Positions 36,158 through 48,865 of a stretch of DNA of 64,000 bases are shown in pieces. Within the stretch, counting starts at the first letter, position 1. Every line of letters begins with the position of its first letter. This DNA is from Pandoraea terrae (GTDB lineage: Bacteria; Pseudomonadota; Gammaproteobacteria; Burkholderiales; Burkholderiaceae): contig NZ_CABPRZ010000008.1 of the NCBI RefSeq assembly GCF_902459695.1, forward strand, positions 186,001 through 250,000. The letters are read 5' to 3'. The position numbers and the translations under genes were made by a program. Under the pieces are notes generated by a model. It was not told where the DNA came from. It ran no database searches and saw only the letters and a program-made list of their open reading frames with translations.

Positions 36158-37201
36158 TCAATGCGCGGCGCAGGGTGTGTCGTCCCCGCATGTCGAGAGC
36201 TGCGCCTCGCTCGAGGCGCGCATGCCGAGCCGCGTGAGCAACTGGCGGTCGGCTTCGGCTTGCGGGTTGTCGGTGACGAGCAATTTGTCACCGTAGAACA
36301 TCGAATTGGCGCCAGCGAGGAAGCACAGGGCCTGCAGGGCGTCGTCCATCGTTTCGCGGCCCGCCGACAGGCGCACCATCGCGCGCGGCATGGTGATGCG
36401 CGCCACGGCGATGGTGCGCACGAAATCAAACGGATCGACCGCATCGTTGCCCGACAGCGGCGTGCCTTCCACTTGCACCAGATTGTTGATCGGCACCGAT
36501 TCCGGGTACGGATCCATGTTGGCGAGCTGGGCGATGAGCCCGGCGCGTTCGCGGCGCGATTCGCCCAGTCCGACGATGCCGCCGCAACACACTTTCAGGC
36601 CGGCGTCGCGCACGCGGGCGAGCGTGTCGAGACGATCCTGATAGGTGCGCGTCGTGATGATCTGGCCGTAGAACTCGGGCGACGTGTCGAGGTTGTGGTT
36701 GTAGTAATCGAGGCCGGCTTCACGCAGCTGTTCGGCCTGACCGTCGCGCAGCATGCCGAGGGTGACGCAGGTCTCGAGCCCGAGCGCCTTCACGCCGCGC
36801 ACCATTTCGCCGACGGCGTCGACTTGATGCGGCTTCGGGCTGCGCCATGCCGCGCCCATGCAAAAGCGCGTCGCGCCGTTGTCCTTGGCGCGCTGGGCCG
36901 CTTCGAGCACTTCGGCGATCGGCATCAGCTTCTCGGCTTCGACGCCGGTGTCGTAGCGCGCCGATTGCGGGCAGTACGCGCAGTCTTCCGGGCAGCCGCC
37001 CGTCTTGATGGACAGCAGCGTCGACAATTGCACGGCGTTCGCGTCGAAATGCGCGCGATGCACCTGCTGCGCGCGATGGATCAGATCGTTGAACGGCAGG
37101 GCGAACAGCGCGTCGATGTCTTCCGTGCGCCACGGCGTGAGGTTGCGGCGTTCGGCATCGGCGTGACCGTGGGCGTTCGGGGTGTGGGCGTGGGTTTGCA
37201 T
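36158..37201 (-). CDS. bioB: Biotin synthase
   Basis: BioB inserts sulfur into dethiobiotin by radical SAM chemistry, the last step of biotin synthesis. The 347-residue enzyme has the radical SAM cluster cysteines Cys70, Cys74 and Cys77 ([13 protein letters not shown]), [13 protein letters not shown], and [13 protein letters not shown]; other conserved residues contact the auxiliary cluster. A His-rich N-terminus ([11 protein letters not shown]) precedes the core. It is the fourth gene of bioA-F-D-B, 26 bases after bioD. It sits directly upstream of the biotin-dependent subunit liuD. Confidence 0.96.
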   Translation of the reverse strand: MQTHAHTPNAHGHADAERRNLTPWRTEDIDALFALPFNDLIHRAQQVHRAHFDANAVQLSTLLSIKTGGCPEDCAYCPQSARYDTGVEAEKLMPIAEVLEAAQRAKDNGATRFCMGAAWRSPKPHQVDAVGEMVRGVKALGLETCVTLGMLRDGQAEQLREAGLDYYNHNLDTSPEFYGQIITTRTYQDRLDTLARVRDAGLKVCCGGIVGLGESRRERAGLIAQLANMDPYPESVPINNLVQVEGTPLSGNDAVDPFDFVRTIAVARITMPRAMVRLSAGRETMDDALQALCFLAGANSMFYGDKLLVTDNPQAEADRQLLTRLGMRASSEAQLSTCGDDTPCAAH

Positions 37202-37227
37202 ATAACGGATCCTTGTATTCGGGAAGC

Positions 37228-37965
37228 TCAATGGGGCGCGCCGGTCGTCGGCGCATCGTTGACTGCATCACCCATGAGCGGGTGGAGATCGAGATAGCCC
37301 GAGGCCGTGACGGCGTCGGGGTGAGCCAGGTGCGGCACGCGGCCGATCAGCGGTGCCGGCAGGCGTGTGGCGATCGCTTCGATATTGGCCTCGGCATGGC
37401 GCAATTTGCTGTCGACGTGATTGGCGACCCAGCCGGCCAGCGTGAGGCCGCGCGACAGGATCGCCTCGGCCGTCAGCAACGCGTGGTTGATGCAACCGAG
37501 GCGCAGACCGACGACAAGAATCACCGGCAGCCCGAGCTCACGTGCCAGATCGGCCGTGTCGAACGTGTCGTTCAGCGGCACGCGGAAGCCGCCGACACCC
37601 TCGACGATGACCAGATCCGCGCGCTCTGCCATGCGTGCGTAGCCTGCGCGGATGACGTTGCCATCGAGCGCGATGCCTTCCGCTTCGGCGGCGATGTGCG
37701 GCGCGGTGGCGTCGCGCAGGACATAAGGGCAGTACCAGTCGTCCGGTAGTTCGACGTTGCTCGCGCGGCGCAACTGCTCGACATCGTCGTTGATCAGCCG
37801 GCCGCCGCGCGCGATGGCGCCCGCTGCGACCGATTTGAGCCCGGCGCAGACAAGTCCGCGGCGTACGCCCGCATGGAGCAGGGCGGAGGACACCAGCGTC
37901 TTGCCGATTTCGGTGTCGGTGCCGGTGACGAAAAACGCGTGCCGGGCACGGAGGGCATCAGCCAT
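37228..37965 (-). CDS. bioD: Dethiobiotin synthetase
   Basis: BioD closes the ureido ring of dethiobiotin from 7,8-diaminopelargonate, CO2 and ATP. The 245-residue enzyme has a P-loop at residues 15-23 (GTDTEIGKT), [10 protein letters not shown] for the second nucleotide-binding segment, and [19 protein letters not shown] typical of the family. The start [15 protein letters not shown] lies 8 bases inside the 3' end of bioF, so translation is coupled. It forms part of the bioAFDB operon. Confidence 0.95.
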   Translation of the reverse strand: MADALRARHAFFVTGTDTEIGKTLVSSALLHAGVRRGLVCAGLKSVAAGAIARGGRLINDDVEQLRRASNVELPDDWYCPYVLRDATAPHIAAEAEGIALDGNVIRAGYARMAERADLVIVEGVGGFRVPLNDTFDTADLARELGLPVILVVGLRLGCINHALLTAEAILSRGLTLAGWVANHVDSKLRHAEANIEAIATRLPAPLIGRVPHLAHPDAVTASGYLDLHPLMGDAVNDAPTTGAPH

Positions 37966-39157
37966 GGCGAGTCCCCGTCCAGTCCCGATCGAGCCGGTTG
38001 ACGGCCGAGGCGAGCGTTGCGACGTCGCCGGCCGTATGCGCGGCCGACAGCGAAATGCGCAGCCGCGACGTGCCGGCAGGGACCGTCGGCGGCCGGATCG
38101 CAGGCACCCACAGCCCCGCCTCTGCCAGCCCTGCGGCGGCATGCAGCGCAGCGGCGTTCTCGCCGAGGATGACCGGTTGTACCGCCGTCGGCGATGCGAT
38201 GTGCTGCCAGTGCTGCAGGTCGAGCGAGTCGCGCAACTGCGCGATCAGCGCCTGCAGATGCGTGCGCCGTGCGCGCCCTTCATCGCCGCGGATCAGGGCG
38301 AGACTGGTCAGCAGGGCATGCGCCTGCGCCGGGGCGGCCGCCGTCGTGAAGATGTAAGGACGGGCCCGGTTGACGAGCCATTCGATCACGGTTGCGTGCG
38401 CCGCGACGAATGCGCCGCCGACGCCGGCCGCTTTGCCGAGCGTGCCGATGATGACGAGGTTCGGCGAGCGCATCGCGAAATGTTCGAAGACGCCGCGTCC
38501 GTTTTCCCCGAGCACGCCGAAGCCGTGCGCGTCGTCGACGATCAACCACGCGCAGTGCTTCTCCGCGAGCGCCAACAACGCCGGCAGGGGGCCGATGTCG
38601 CCGTCCATCGAGAACACGCCGTCCGTCACGATCAGCTTGGTTTCGGCCTGGCTCGCTTCAAGCAATGCCGCCAAAGCGGCCACGTCGCCGTGCGGATAGA
38701 CCTTCACGTTGGCGCGCGACAGGCGGGCGCCGTCGATCAGTGACGCATGATTGAGCGCTTCGGAAAACACCTCGGCGTCTTTGCCTGCAAGCGCGGAGAT
38801 CGTCGCGAGATTGGCCATGTAGCCGGTGCAGAAGTACAGCGCGCGCGGTTCCACCAGATGCGGTGCCATGAATTCTGCCAGCGCCTCTTCCAACTGCGCG
38901 TGCGCGCGCGAGTGTCCGCTGATGAGATGCGACGCACCGCTGCCGGCGCCGTACCGGCGGGCACCCTCGATGAGCGCGGCGACCACGGCAGGGTGCGCGG
39001 CGAGGCCGAGATAGTCGTTGCTGGCGAAGGCGAGCGTCGGTTTGCCGTCGGCCTTGATGTGCGGCGTGCACGGCGTATCCACGATGCGGCGCCGGCGGCG
39101 CAGATGCTGTGCGTCGAGCTGGGCCAGGCCGCGTTCGAGTTGCGTCAGGGGATGCAT
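37958..39157 (-). CDS. bioF: 8-amino-7-oxononanoate synthase
   Basis: BioF condenses pimeloyl-thioester with alanine, using PLP, to begin the biotin ring atoms. The 399-residue protein has the alpha-oxoamine synthase pattern: [57 protein letters not shown], and the PLP lysine Lys242 ([15 protein letters not shown]). The start [11 protein letters not shown] is one base from the bioA stop and fits the family. The 3' end overlaps bioD by 8 bases. Confidence 0.95.
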   Translation of the reverse strand: MHPLTQLERGLAQLDAQHLRRRRRIVDTPCTPHIKADGKPTLAFASNDYLGLAAHPAVVAALIEGARRYGAGSGASHLISGHSRAHAQLEEALAEFMAPHLVEPRALYFCTGYMANLATISALAGKDAEVFSEALNHASLIDGARLSRANVKVYPHGDVAALAALLEASQAETKLIVTDGVFSMDGDIGPLPALLALAEKHCAWLIVDDAHGFGVLGENGRGVFEHFAMRSPNLVIIGTLGKAAGVGGAFVAAHATVIEWLVNRARPYIFTTAAAPAQAHALLTSLALIRGDEGRARRTHLQALIAQLRDSLDLQHWQHIASPTAVQPVILGENAAALHAAAGLAEAGLWVPAIRPPTVPAGTSRLRISLSAAHTAGDVATLASAVNRLDRDWTGTRHG

Positions 39158-39158
39158 G

Positions 39159-40577
39159 TCAGCGGGCTCCGTTGGCGGCGCTTGCCGCATCGTACGCGGC
39201 GTCGAAGGCCGCCAGGGTTTGCGCGGCGAGCCAGTCCGTCGTCGCGTCGTCGAGAATGTACGGCGGCATCAGATACACCGTGTTGCCGAGCGGGCGTAGC
39301 AGCACGCCGCGTTCGCGCGCTTCGGCATGAAAGCGCCGCGCAAAGGTGGTGACGGCCTGCGGCGCGTCGATGGCCGCGTCGAAGGCCCAGATCATGCCGC
39401 GCTGTCGGAAATGACGGACTCGCGGGTCGCCGGCCAACGGCGCCAGCCGTTCTGTCAGACGCTTCGCGCGCGTCACATTTTGGGCGAGCACATTGTCTTG
39501 CGCGAAGATGTCGAGTGTCGCCACGGCCGCGCGGCACGCCAGCGGGTTGCCGGTGTACGAGTGGGAATGCAGGAATCCGCGCGCGGTGCTGTCGTCGTAG
39601 AACGCGTCGTAGATGGCCGGCCGGCACATTACCAGCGACAACGGCAGGTAGCCGCCGCTGATGCCTTTCGAGAGCGTGAGCAGGTCGGGCCAGATGCCCG
39701 CCTGTTCGCTGGCGAAGAAAGTGCCGGTGCGTCCGCAGCCGACCGCGATTTCGTCCGCGATCATGTGAGCGCCGTGGCGATCGCACAGCGCCCGCACTTC
39801 GCGCAGATAGACCGGGTCGTGCATCGCCATTCCGGCGGCGCATTGCACCAGCGGTTCGACGATCACGGCAGCGATGCGTCCCTCGCGCGCTTCGAGCAGC
39901 GCGCCGAGATCGGCGGCCGCGCGGCGCGCGACGTCGGCGGCCGCCTCGCCTGCGAACGCCAGCCGCGCGTCCGGCGATGCGGCGACGTGCGCATGGCGCA
40001 GCAGCGGATCGTAGGCGTCGCGGAAAAGGGCCACATCGGTGACGGCCAGCGCACCGAGTGTTTCCCCGTGATAGCCGTTTTTCACGCAGACGAATTCGCG
40101 CTTGTCGGCGTGACCGAGATTGCGCCACGCGTGAAAGCTCATCTTGAGCGCGATCTCGACGGCCGATGCGCCATCCGACGCGAAGAAGCAATGGCCGAGC
40201 ACGCCGCCGGTCAGGGCGGACAGCCGTTCGGCGAGCGTCACGACCGGTTCGTGCGTGAAGCCGGCGAGCATCGCGTGCTCGAGCTTGCCGAGTTGATCGA
40301 CGATCGCCGCATTGATGCGCGGATTGGCATGGCCGAACAGGTTGACCCACCACGAACTGATCGCGTCGAGGTAGCGGTGTCCGTCGGTGTCGACCAGCCA
40401 CGGACCCTCGCCGCTGGCGAGGGCGATAAGGGGCATCTGCGCCTGCTGTTTCATCTGCGTGCACGGATGCCAGACGTGGCGCAGGCTGCGAGCCGGCCAG
40501 TCCTGACCGTCCTGCCGCTCACCCTTTGGGGGCGGCGCGGCGGCGCGGGGGATTTGCCTGGTATGGGCGTCCATCAT
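39159..40577 (-). CDS. bioA: Adenosylmethionine-8-amino-7-oxononanoate aminotransferase
   Basis: BioA transfers an amino group from SAM to 8-amino-7-oxononanoate. The 472-residue class III aminotransferase has [12 protein letters not shown] at its start, the PLP-phosphate segment [25 protein letters not shown], the Asp of [14 protein letters not shown] (Asp275), and Lys304 in [14 protein letters not shown]. An AGGAGTC site supports the ATG at 40577. It is the first gene of bioAFDB, 303 bases after liuC, so it probably has its own promoter. Confidence 0.95.
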   Translation of the reverse strand: MMDAHTRQIPRAAAPPPKGERQDGQDWPARSLRHVWHPCTQMKQQAQMPLIALASGEGPWLVDTDGHRYLDAISSWWVNLFGHANPRINAAIVDQLGKLEHAMLAGFTHEPVVTLAERLSALTGGVLGHCFFASDGASAVEIALKMSFHAWRNLGHADKREFVCVKNGYHGETLGALAVTDVALFRDAYDPLLRHAHVAASPDARLAFAGEAAADVARRAAADLGALLEAREGRIAAVIVEPLVQCAAGMAMHDPVYLREVRALCDRHGAHMIADEIAVGCGRTGTFFASEQAGIWPDLLTLSKGISGGYLPLSLVMCRPAIYDAFYDDSTARGFLHSHSYTGNPLACRAAVATLDIFAQDNVLAQNVTRAKRLTERLAPLAGDPRVRHFRQRGMIWAFDAAIDAPQAVTTFARRFHAEARERGVLLRPLGNTVYLMPPYILDDATTDWLAAQTLAAFDAAYDAASAANGAR

Positions 40578-40880
40578 GACTCCTGAGGTGACCGGCCGCC
40601 ACCGCGCGTGAAGTTCACGGCGCGGCGTTGGCAAGCCGGTTGGCCCAGACGCTGGCCGCACGCAATGTGCGGCAGCACGTCTTGGCCGGAGGGGGTGAAT
40701 GGGCGCATGGTAGGCAAACCGGTTTGGCAGGGCAATAGCCGTATTTATGTCGGGAAGTCGTCGCTTTAATGCGTTTTGCGAGACGATGGCGCGAAGTTCG
40801 AGAAACCCGCCGCCAACGTTGCGGCATCTCCGGCGGACGCGATCGTCAAAAAAAGTGTGAAAGTTTGTGTCGCGCGTCGC
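40578..40880. other. 303-bp spacer before bioA, possible promoter
   Basis: No gene is supported in this gap between liuC and bioA. It is the largest break in the minus-strand liu/bio block, so a bioA promoter is expected. A perfect 12-bp palindrome CAAACCGGTTTG (40715-40726) and an A+T-richer patch near 40730-40775 are the only signals I see. I cannot match them to a known biotin operator. Confidence 0.4.
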
Positions 40881-41672
40881 TCACACCGGCGCACGCCACG
40901 ACGGCGCACGTTTTTCCAGGAATGAACGGACGCCTTCACGGCCTTCGTCCGACGCGCGAATCGCTGCGATGCGGTCGGCGGTATCGCCGATCGTCGCCGC
41001 GTCGATGTCGCGCCCGGACAGATCCTGCACAAGGCGTTTGCACTCGCGCACGGCGTTCGGGCTGTTCTCCGCCAGTGCGGCCGCGAGGGCGCCGACGGTG
41101 GTGTCGAGCGCGTCGGGTGCGACCACTTCATGCACGAGTCCGAGCCGTTGCGCGGTGGCCGCGGTAAAACGCTCCGCCGTCAGGAAATACCGGCGCGAGG
41201 TCGGCTCGCCGAGCGCACGGATCACATACGGTCCGATGGTGGCGGGAATCAGGCCGAGGCGTGCTTCCGACAGGCAGAAATGTGCCGTGTCGACGGCCAC
41301 GACGATATCGCAGACAGCGGCAAGTCCCACGCCGCCGGCATACGTATCGCCCTGTACGCGCGCGATGACCGGCTTCGGGCAACGGTAGATCGTGTGGAGC
41401 ATGGTCGCGAGGGTCATGGCATCGGCGCGGTTCTCCGCGTCGGAATAGCCCGCCATCTTCTTCATCCAGTTCAGATCAGCGCCGGCGCAGAACGCAACGC
41501 CTTCGGCCGCGAGCACGATGGCGCGCACGTCGTCGCGCGCGCCAAGCGCCCGGAACGCGCCCGTCAATTCCTCGATGACGGTTTCGTTGAACGCATTGCG
41601 GACGTCGGGCCGGTTCAGGGTGACGGTGGCGACAAACCCCTCGATGGTGAGCTTGAGCGTGGCGAGATTCAT
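40881..41672 (-). CDS. liuC: Methylglutaconyl-CoA hydratase (enoyl-CoA hydratase family)
   Basis: LiuC hydrates 3-methylglutaconyl-CoA to HMG-CoA in leucine degradation. The 263-residue crotonase has VLAAEGVAFCAGADLNWMKKM (oxyanion-hole region), ARVQGDTYAGGVGLAAVCDIVVAVD, and the catalytic acid segment LSEARLGLIPATIGPYV. The start MNLATLKLTIEGFVATVTLNRP is typical. Family assignment alone gives a generic enoyl-CoA hydratase; placement 53 bases after the carboxylase beta subunit makes methylglutaconyl-CoA the likely substrate. Confidence 0.92.
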   Translation of the reverse strand: MNLATLKLTIEGFVATVTLNRPDVRNAFNETVIEELTGAFRALGARDDVRAIVLAAEGVAFCAGADLNWMKKMAGYSDAENRADAMTLATMLHTIYRCPKPVIARVQGDTYAGGVGLAAVCDIVVAVDTAHFCLSEARLGLIPATIGPYVIRALGEPTSRRYFLTAERFTAATAQRLGLVHEVVAPDALDTTVGALAAALAENSPNAVRECKRLVQDLSGRDIDAATIGDTADRIAAIRASDEGREGVRSFLEKRAPSWRAPV

Positions 41673-41725
41673 GCGGTGACTCCGTGATTCATGAGAAATG
41701 GCGAACCAACCCCGGCCGATGTGCC

Positions 41726-43333
<1,608 letters not shown>

Positions 43334-43411
43334 GTGACGAAATCCGGTAAAAGGAGCTATCAGGAGAGTCGGTTCGGTCGGGCGATCGTGTGGAGCGCCA
43401 CGAACATTTCG

Positions 43412-43810
43412 TTATTCGAAGAGATCGCCGTCGACGTAGCGCCATCGGCCATCGCTGCCACGTTCAAAGCGGCTGCGCTCGTGCAGACGATGGGCGCGCC
43501 CGGCCACTTTGTAGCGCGCGACGAATTCGACTTCCGCATGCGTGTCGTCGCGCTGCACATGTGCCTTGACCTGAAGGCCGAGCCACTGTGGGGCGTCGTC
43601 GAAGTCCAGTGTCGCCGGACGCGTCGCGTCGGCCCACGTATCGCGCAGATAAGCCGCGTCTTGCCGGACATATGCGCTATACCGCGAGCGCATCAGCTGC
43701 TCGGCGGTTGCGGGCACCTCTGCGCCCGCGATGAAACGTCCGCAGCAGGTTGCGTATTCGAGCCCGCCGCACGGGCAGGGCGCCGTGGCGCGGGGATCAG
43801 GTCTTGCCAT
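43412..43810 (-). CDS. YchJ-family SEC-C motif protein
   Basis: The 132-residue protein starts with a cysteine-rich SEC-C-like motif (CPCGGLEYATCCGRF), which usually binds zinc. It is followed by the YchJ domain (TAEQLMRSRYSAYVRQDAAYLRDTW) and HERSRFERGSDGRWRYVDGD at the end. E. coli YchJ has this architecture; its function is unknown. The ATG giving MARPDPRATAP is chosen over one seven codons upstream. It lies between acyl-CoA dehydrogenase and liuB, 78 bases before the latter. Confidence 0.9.
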   Translation of the reverse strand: MARPDPRATAPCPCGGLEYATCCGRFIAGAEVPATAEQLMRSRYSAYVRQDAAYLRDTWADATRPATLDFDDAPQWLGLQVKAHVQRDDTHAEVEFVARYKVAGRAHRLHERSRFERGSDGRWRYVDGDLFE

Positions 43811-43882
43811 GGATGCGCGGTATTGCGTCAAAATAAAAGTCGATGGCGGATGACATGGCAGCTCCGTTTTCTTGAGACGTGT

Positions 43883-45016
43883 TTATTGCGCCAAGGCGCG
43901 CGCAATCAGAATCTTCTGAATATCGCTCGTGCCTTCGTAAATCTGGCAGACGCGCACGTCACGATAGATACGCTCCACCGGAAAATCGCTCACATATCCA
44001 TAACCGCCGTGGACCTGAATGGCGTCGGAACAGACCCGTTCGGCCATCTCCGATGCAAACAGCTTGGCCATTGCCGCTTCCTTGAGACACGGGCGTCCCG
44101 CGTCGCGCAGGCTCGCGGCGTGCCACACCATCTGCCGCGCGACTTCGATCTGGGTGGCCATGTCGGCCAGGCGGAACTGCACGGCCTGATGATTGAACAA
44201 CGTCTGGCCGAAGCTCTCGCGCTCGTTGGCGTACGTGAGCGCGGCTTCGAACGCCGCGCGCGCCATGCCGACGGATTGCGCCGCGATGCCGATGCGGCCG
44301 CCCTCGAGGCCCGACAGCGCCATCTTGTAGCCCGCGCCTTCGTCGCCGAGGCGATTCGCGGCGGGCACGCGGCAGTTCTCGAACAGGATCTGCGCGGTGT
44401 CCGACGAATGCTGGCCGAGTTTGTCCTCGAGACGGGCGACGACATATCCGGGCGTGTCCGTCGGCACGACGAATGCGCTGATGCCGCGCTTGCCAGCCGC
44501 CTTGTCCGTGACCGCCAATACGATGGCGACGTCGGCGTGCTTCCCGCTCGTGATGAATTGCTTGACGCCGTTGAGGACATAATCCTCGCCATCGCGCGTT
44601 GCGGTCGTGCGCAGGGCCGAAGCGTCCGAGCCGACGTGCGGTTCGGTCAGGCAGAAGGCGCCGAGCATCTCGCCGCGCGCGAGCGGCACCAGCCATCGCC
44701 GCTTTTGCGTTTCGTCGGCGAACGCCATGAGCATGCTGCATACGGGGCAATTGTTCACGCTGATGACGGTCGATGTACCGCCGTCGCCGGCCGCGATCTC
44801 TTCGAGCATCAGCGCCAGCGCGAGATAATCGAGACCCGCGCCGCCATAATTCTCGGGCACCGCCACGCCGTAGGCGCCGAGCGCCGCGAGTTCCCGGTGC
44901 ACGTCATGCGGAAACGTGCCATCGCGGTCCCACTGCGCTGCGTGGGGCGTGACGGCATCGCGCACGAAGGTGCGCACCGCATCGCGGATCATCTCGTGTT
45001 CGGGGCTCAGCAGCAC
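43883..45016 (-). CDS. Acyl-CoA dehydrogenase
   Basis: This 377-residue FAD enzyme dehydrogenates acyl-CoA to enoyl-CoA. It has the family segments GAFCLTEPHVGSDASALRTTA and NGVKQFITSGKHADV (FAD and substrate contacts), the C-terminal QVHGGYGYVSDFPVERIYRD, and the catalytic glutamate in QIYEGTSDIQK. This last feature marks short-chain or branched-chain members and separates it from the isovaleryl-CoA dehydrogenase in the same block. It may act on other short or branched acyl-CoA substrates. It is in line with thiolase and carboxylase genes. Confidence 0.93.
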   Translation of the reverse strand: MLLSPEHEMIRDAVRTFVRDAVTPHAAQWDRDGTFPHDVHRELAALGAYGVAVPENYGGAGLDYLALALMLEEIAAGDGGTSTVISVNNCPVCSMLMAFADETQKRRWLVPLARGEMLGAFCLTEPHVGSDASALRTTATRDGEDYVLNGVKQFITSGKHADVAIVLAVTDKAAGKRGISAFVVPTDTPGYVVARLEDKLGQHSSDTAQILFENCRVPAANRLGDEGAGYKMALSGLEGGRIGIAAQSVGMARAAFEAALTYANERESFGQTLFNHQAVQFRLADMATQIEVARQMVWHAASLRDAGRPCLKEAAMAKLFASEMAERVCSDAIQVHGGYGYVSDFPVERIYRDVRVCQIYEGTSDIQKILIARALAQ

Positions 45017-45073
45017 GGTGTCGTCTCCTCGTAGGCGCGTGTTCGTTTGCAGTGTGCGCGGCGGCTTACCCGC

Positions 45074-46255
45074 TCAAACCAGTTCGATGGCCATTGCCGT
45101 GGCTTCGCCGCCGCCGATGCACAGGCTGGCCACGCCGCGCTTGCCGCCGGTACGCTTGAGCGCGCCGAGCAGCGTCACGAGAATGCGCGCGCCCGAAGCG
45201 CCGATCGGATGGCCGAGCGCGCACGCGCCGCCGTGGATGTTCACCTTGTCGTGCGGCAGATTGAATTCGTGCATGGCGGCCATCGTCACCACTGCGAACG
45301 CTTCGTTGATCTCGTACAGATCGACATCGCCTGCGGACCAGCGCGTCTTCTCGAACAGCTTGCGGATGGCGCCGACAGGTGCCGTGGTGAACAGGCCCGG
45401 CTCCTGCGCGAACGTGCTGTGGCCGACCACGCGTGCGAGCGGCGCCAGGCCGAGGCGTTGCGCGACGGAGGCGCGCGTCATCACGAGCGCGGCGGCGCCG
45501 TCGGAAATCGACGACGAATTCGCCGCCGTCACCGTGCCATCTTTGCGGAACGCCGGCTTGAGCGTCGGGATCTTCTCCGGCTTGGCCGAGAACGGCTGTT
45601 CGTCCTGCGCGACGACGACGTCGCCCTTGCGGCCGGATACCGTCACGGGCGCGATTTCCCAGTCGAAAGCACCGCTCGTGCTGGCCAGCTTGGCGCGTTC
45701 GAGCGAGGCGATCGCGAAGGCGTCCTGGGCTTCGCGCGTGAAGGCATAGCGGCCGGCGCAATCCTCGGCGAACGTGCCCATCAGGCGGCCCTTGTCATAG
45801 GCGTCCTCGAGACCGTCGAGAAACATGTGGTCGAGCACCTGGCCGTGACCCATGCGCATGCCGGCGCGCGCCTTCGGCAGCAGGTACGGCGCATTGCTCA
45901 TGCTTTCCATGCCGCCGGCGATCATCAGATCGACGCTGCCGGCCACCAGCATGTCGTGGCCGAACATTGCTGCGCGCATGCCCGAGCCGCACATCTTGTT
46001 GACGGTGGTCGCGCCCGTGCCGAGCGGGAGGCCGGCGCCGAGCGCGGCCTGGCGCGCAGGCGCCTGTCCCTGGCCGGCGGGCAGCACGCAGCCCATCACG
46101 ACTTCCTCGACCAGTTCAGGCTTGATGCCCGCGCGCTCCACGGCGGCGCGAATGGCGGCAGCCCCCAGCGCAGGCGCGGTGACGTCGGCGAACACCCCCT
46201 GCAGACCGCCCATCGGCGTGCGGGCGGCGGAAACGATAACGATCGGATCTTGCAT
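45074..46255 (-). CDS. Acetyl-CoA acetyltransferase (thiolase)
   Basis: This 393-residue degradative/biosynthetic-type thiolase cleaves acetoacetyl-CoA or condenses two acetyl-CoA. Catalytic Cys is in VNKMCGSGMRAAM (near residue 90). EINEAFAVVTMAA and NIHGGACALGHPIGASGARI carry the two histidines, and SLCIGGGEATAMAIE carries the second cysteine. A GAGGAGT site supports MQDPIVIVSAARTP. It would complete leucine breakdown by handling acetoacetyl-CoA made from the acetoacetate that HMG-CoA lyase releases. Confidence 0.95.
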   Translation of the reverse strand: MQDPIVIVSAARTPMGGLQGVFADVTAPALGAAAIRAAVERAGIKPELVEEVVMGCVLPAGQGQAPARQAALGAGLPLGTGATTVNKMCGSGMRAAMFGHDMLVAGSVDLMIAGGMESMSNAPYLLPKARAGMRMGHGQVLDHMFLDGLEDAYDKGRLMGTFAEDCAGRYAFTREAQDAFAIASLERAKLASTSGAFDWEIAPVTVSGRKGDVVVAQDEQPFSAKPEKIPTLKPAFRKDGTVTAANSSSISDGAAALVMTRASVAQRLGLAPLARVVGHSTFAQEPGLFTTAPVGAIRKLFEKTRWSAGDVDLYEINEAFAVVTMAAMHEFNLPHDKVNIHGGACALGHPIGASGARILVTLLGALKRTGGKRGVASLCIGGGEATAMAIELV

Positions 46256-46286
46256 GACGGACTCCTCGGAATGCGTGAAATGAAAT

Positions 46287-46982
46287 TCAGGCTCGGTAAG
46301 CGCCCGGTTGCCCGGCGCCAAGCGAGTCGGAAAATGCCGCGACACATCGCGCATAGACGTGCGGTAGCGCTTCGGCACTGTTGACGGACATGCGCAAATC
46401 GCGCACGAGCCCGTCGCGCAGGCCATAGACCCAGCCATGAACGGTGACCGGCTGCTGGCGCGCCCAGGCGTCGCGCAGCACGGTCGTGTGGCAGATGTTC
46501 ACGACCTGTTCGATGACATTGAGTTCGCACAGCCGGTCGTGACGCGCCTCGCGCGACGCCAGGCCGTCGATTTGCGCGGCGTGCCGTTCGTGGACGTCGC
46601 GCACGTGGCGCAGCCAGTTGTCGACGAGTCCAAGGCGCGCGCCGTCGAGCGCGGCGCCGACACCGCCGCAGCCGTAGTGGCCGACCACCATGATGTGGCG
46701 CACCTTGAGCACTTCGATCGCGAACTGCAGGACGGACAGACAATTCAGGTCGCTGTGGACAACCACGTTGGCAATATTGCGGTGGACGAACACCTCGCCC
46801 GGCGCGAGGCCGGTAATCTGGTTGGCCGGCACGCGCGAATCGGAGCAGCCGATCCACAGATACTCGGGCGCCTGCTGCTTCGCGAGGCGTTCGAAGAAAT
46901 TGGGATCTTCGGCGTTGACGCTGGCCACCCAGGCGCGATTGTTGTCGAGCAGATGGATGAGCGGTTGTTGGTCGTCGTTCAT
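46287..46982 (-). CDS. can: Beta-class carbonic anhydrase
   Basis: This zinc enzyme of 231 residues interconverts CO2 and bicarbonate. Zinc ligands are Cys46 (IGCSDSR), His102 and Cys105 (VVGHYGCGG); the Asp48-Arg50 dyad completes the active site. The start MNDDQQPLIHLLDNNRAW is typical. Its place 31 bases from a thiolase gene in the liu block suggests it supplies bicarbonate for the methylcrotonyl-CoA carboxylase reaction. Confidence 0.95.
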   Translation of the reverse strand: MNDDQQPLIHLLDNNRAWVASVNAEDPNFFERLAKQQAPEYLWIGCSDSRVPANQITGLAPGEVFVHRNIANVVVHSDLNCLSVLQFAIEVLKVRHIMVVGHYGCGGVGAALDGARLGLVDNWLRHVRDVHERHAAQIDGLASREARHDRLCELNVIEQVVNICHTTVLRDAWARQQPVTVHGWVYGLRDGLVRDLRMSVNSAEALPHVYARCVAAFSDSLGAGQPGAYRA

Positions 46983-47035
46983 GATCAGGTGTATGGTTTG
47001 CTAAGTTTTCTGGCTAAGTGCGCAATCGCGCGCGA

Positions 47036-48865
47036 TCAGGCCGCCGCCACGCGCCGCGAGGCGGGCGGCACGGGTGGGGCCGGCTGGGTAGCCGGCTCTG
47101 CCGCGTGATAACGATTGGCGAATCGCTGCGAAACGTCGTACGGATAGAAGTCGTGCATCTGACCGGCGCGAATCCGCGACTGATGGCCTTGCCACAGGGC
47201 CGGGTCGAAGAAATCGGGGTGATGCTGCAACAGGTAGCGCCGCACTCGGGCATCACCCGTGAGGAACGTTTCGAACGTCTCCGGGAACACATCGTGCGGC
47301 CCGACACGGTACCAGACTTCCCCTGACATCGCCTCTTCCTCATTACGGGGCGCAGGGACTTTCCGGATATTGCAATCGGTCAGGTATTCGAGTTCATCGT
47401 AGTCGTAAAACACGACACGGCCGTGGCGCGTCACGCCGAAGTTCTTGTACAGCAGGTCGCCGGGGAAAATGTTCGCGGCCATCAATTCCTTGACTGCGTT
47501 GCCGTACTCGCACATCGCGTGGTCGATTTCGGCATCGGTTTCCGCGTGTTGCAGCCAGAGATTGAGCGGCGTCATGCGGCGCTCGATATAGAGATGGCGG
47601 ATGACGAGCGAATCGCCTTCGAACTCGAGCAGCGACGGCACTTCGGCCTGGAGTTCGGCGATCAGGGCGTCGTCGAAGCGCGCCAGCGGAAAGGCGACGC
47701 TCGAGTATTCGAGGGTATCTGCCATGCGTCCGACGCGATCGTGCTGCTTGACCATCAGGTACTTGCTCTGGACCTGCGCGCGCGTCGTATCCTTGGGGAG
47801 CGGAAACGCATCGCGGATCAGTTTGAAGACATACGGGTACGACGGCAACGTAAACACCAGCATGACGAGCCCGCGAATCCCGGGCGCGGTAATGAACTTG
47901 TCGCTCGAGTGCTTCAGATGATGCAGGAAATCGCGGTAGAAAAGATTCTTGCCGTGCTTCTGCAGGCCGACGGAGGTATAGATTTCGGCTTTCGGCTTAC
48001 CCGGCATGATGCTGCGCAGGAACTGCACGTAGGCCGACGGGACTTCCATGTCGACCATGAAATAGGAATGCGTGAAGCTGAAGATGATTTGCAGTTGTTC
48101 GCGCCGCAGCAGCACGGTATCGAGGGCGAGCTTGCCGTCGGGCGTATGCATGATCGGGATGGCGAACGGCAGGACGGCGTCGCCATTGATGATGCGTCCG
48201 ACGATGTACGCGGCTTTGTTGCGGAAGAACAGCGACGACAGTGTGTGAATCTGGAAATTCGGCGCCATGTCGAACACGCCGAACATTTCTTCGATGGCGC
48301 GCATGACATAGTCGACGTCGCGCGCCAGATTCTCGAAGGGGCGCTCGAGCTGAAAGTTCGTGACGATGCGTTCGAGCGTCTGGTCCAGGCCGTCGCGCGC
48401 GGGATAGTAGACGCGGTACGTCGGCTTGCTGGCGGGCTCGTTGTTCTCGATGTATTCCGTGGCGATGGCCGGGCGCACGAAGATGAAATTATTGTTGAAG
48501 TACGAGCGGTGCAGGATTTTGCAGCAGACGGAGTTGAAGAACGTTTCGGCGCATTCCGGCTGACGATGCTCGGTCAGCAGGCCGATGTAGTGCAGTTTGA
48601 TCTGCTGCCAGACTTCGTCCTCGATATTTTCCGCGTCGTATTCATCTTCGAGAATGACGACGGATTCCTCGACGCGCGCATCGTAGAACGCGATACGGTC
48701 GCGCTGCAGTTTTTGCAGGCCGAGCCAGTCCCCTGCCTCGAACAACGTCTTGGCCGTGTCGCACACTTCGCGGAAGATGCGATAGTGCTTGTCGAAGCCG
48801 TCGAGCATGGTTCGCGCGACATCGAAAGCGATCTGCGACGACAGGAGTTTCGGAAAGTGGTTCAT
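47036..48865 (-). CDS. aceK: Isocitrate dehydrogenase kinase/phosphatase
   Basis: AceK phosphorylates and dephosphorylates isocitrate dehydrogenase and so sets the split between the TCA cycle and the glyoxylate shunt. From [14 protein letters not shown] the protein is 609 residues, close to the family norm. The regulatory N-terminal half and the kinase-like C-terminal half ([14 protein letters not shown] for the ATP lysine, [28 protein letters not shown] for the catalytic loop and metal Asp) are visible. A 7-bp hairpin (48885-48906) lies in the leader. It is placed within leucine catabolism, which yields acetyl-CoA and so calls for the glyoxylate shunt. Confidence 0.96.
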   Translation of the reverse strand: MNHFPKLLSSQIAFDVARTMLDGFDKHYRIFREVCDTAKTLFEAGDWLGLQKLQRDRIAFYDARVEESVVILEDEYDAENIEDEVWQQIKLHYIGLLTEHRQPECAETFFNSVCCKILHRSYFNNNFIFVRPAIATEYIENNEPASKPTYRVYYPARDGLDQTLERIVTNFQLERPFENLARDVDYVMRAIEEMFGVFDMAPNFQIHTLSSLFFRNKAAYIVGRIINGDAVLPFAIPIMHTPDGKLALDTVLLRREQLQIIFSFTHSYFMVDMEVPSAYVQFLRSIMPGKPKAEIYTSVGLQKHGKNLFYRDFLHHLKHSSDKFITAPGIRGLVMLVFTLPSYPYVFKLIRDAFPLPKDTTRAQVQSKYLMVKQHDRVGRMADTLEYSSVAFPLARFDDALIAELQAEVPSLLEFEGDSLVIRHLYIERRMTPLNLWLQHAETDAEIDHAMCEYGNAVKELMAANIFPGDLLYKNFGVTRHGRVVFYDYDELEYLTDCNIRKVPAPRNEEEAMSGEVWYRVGPHDVFPETFETFLTGDARVRRYLLQHHPDFFDPALWQGHQSRIRAGQMHDFYPYDVSQRFANRYHAAEPATQPAPPVPPASRRVAAA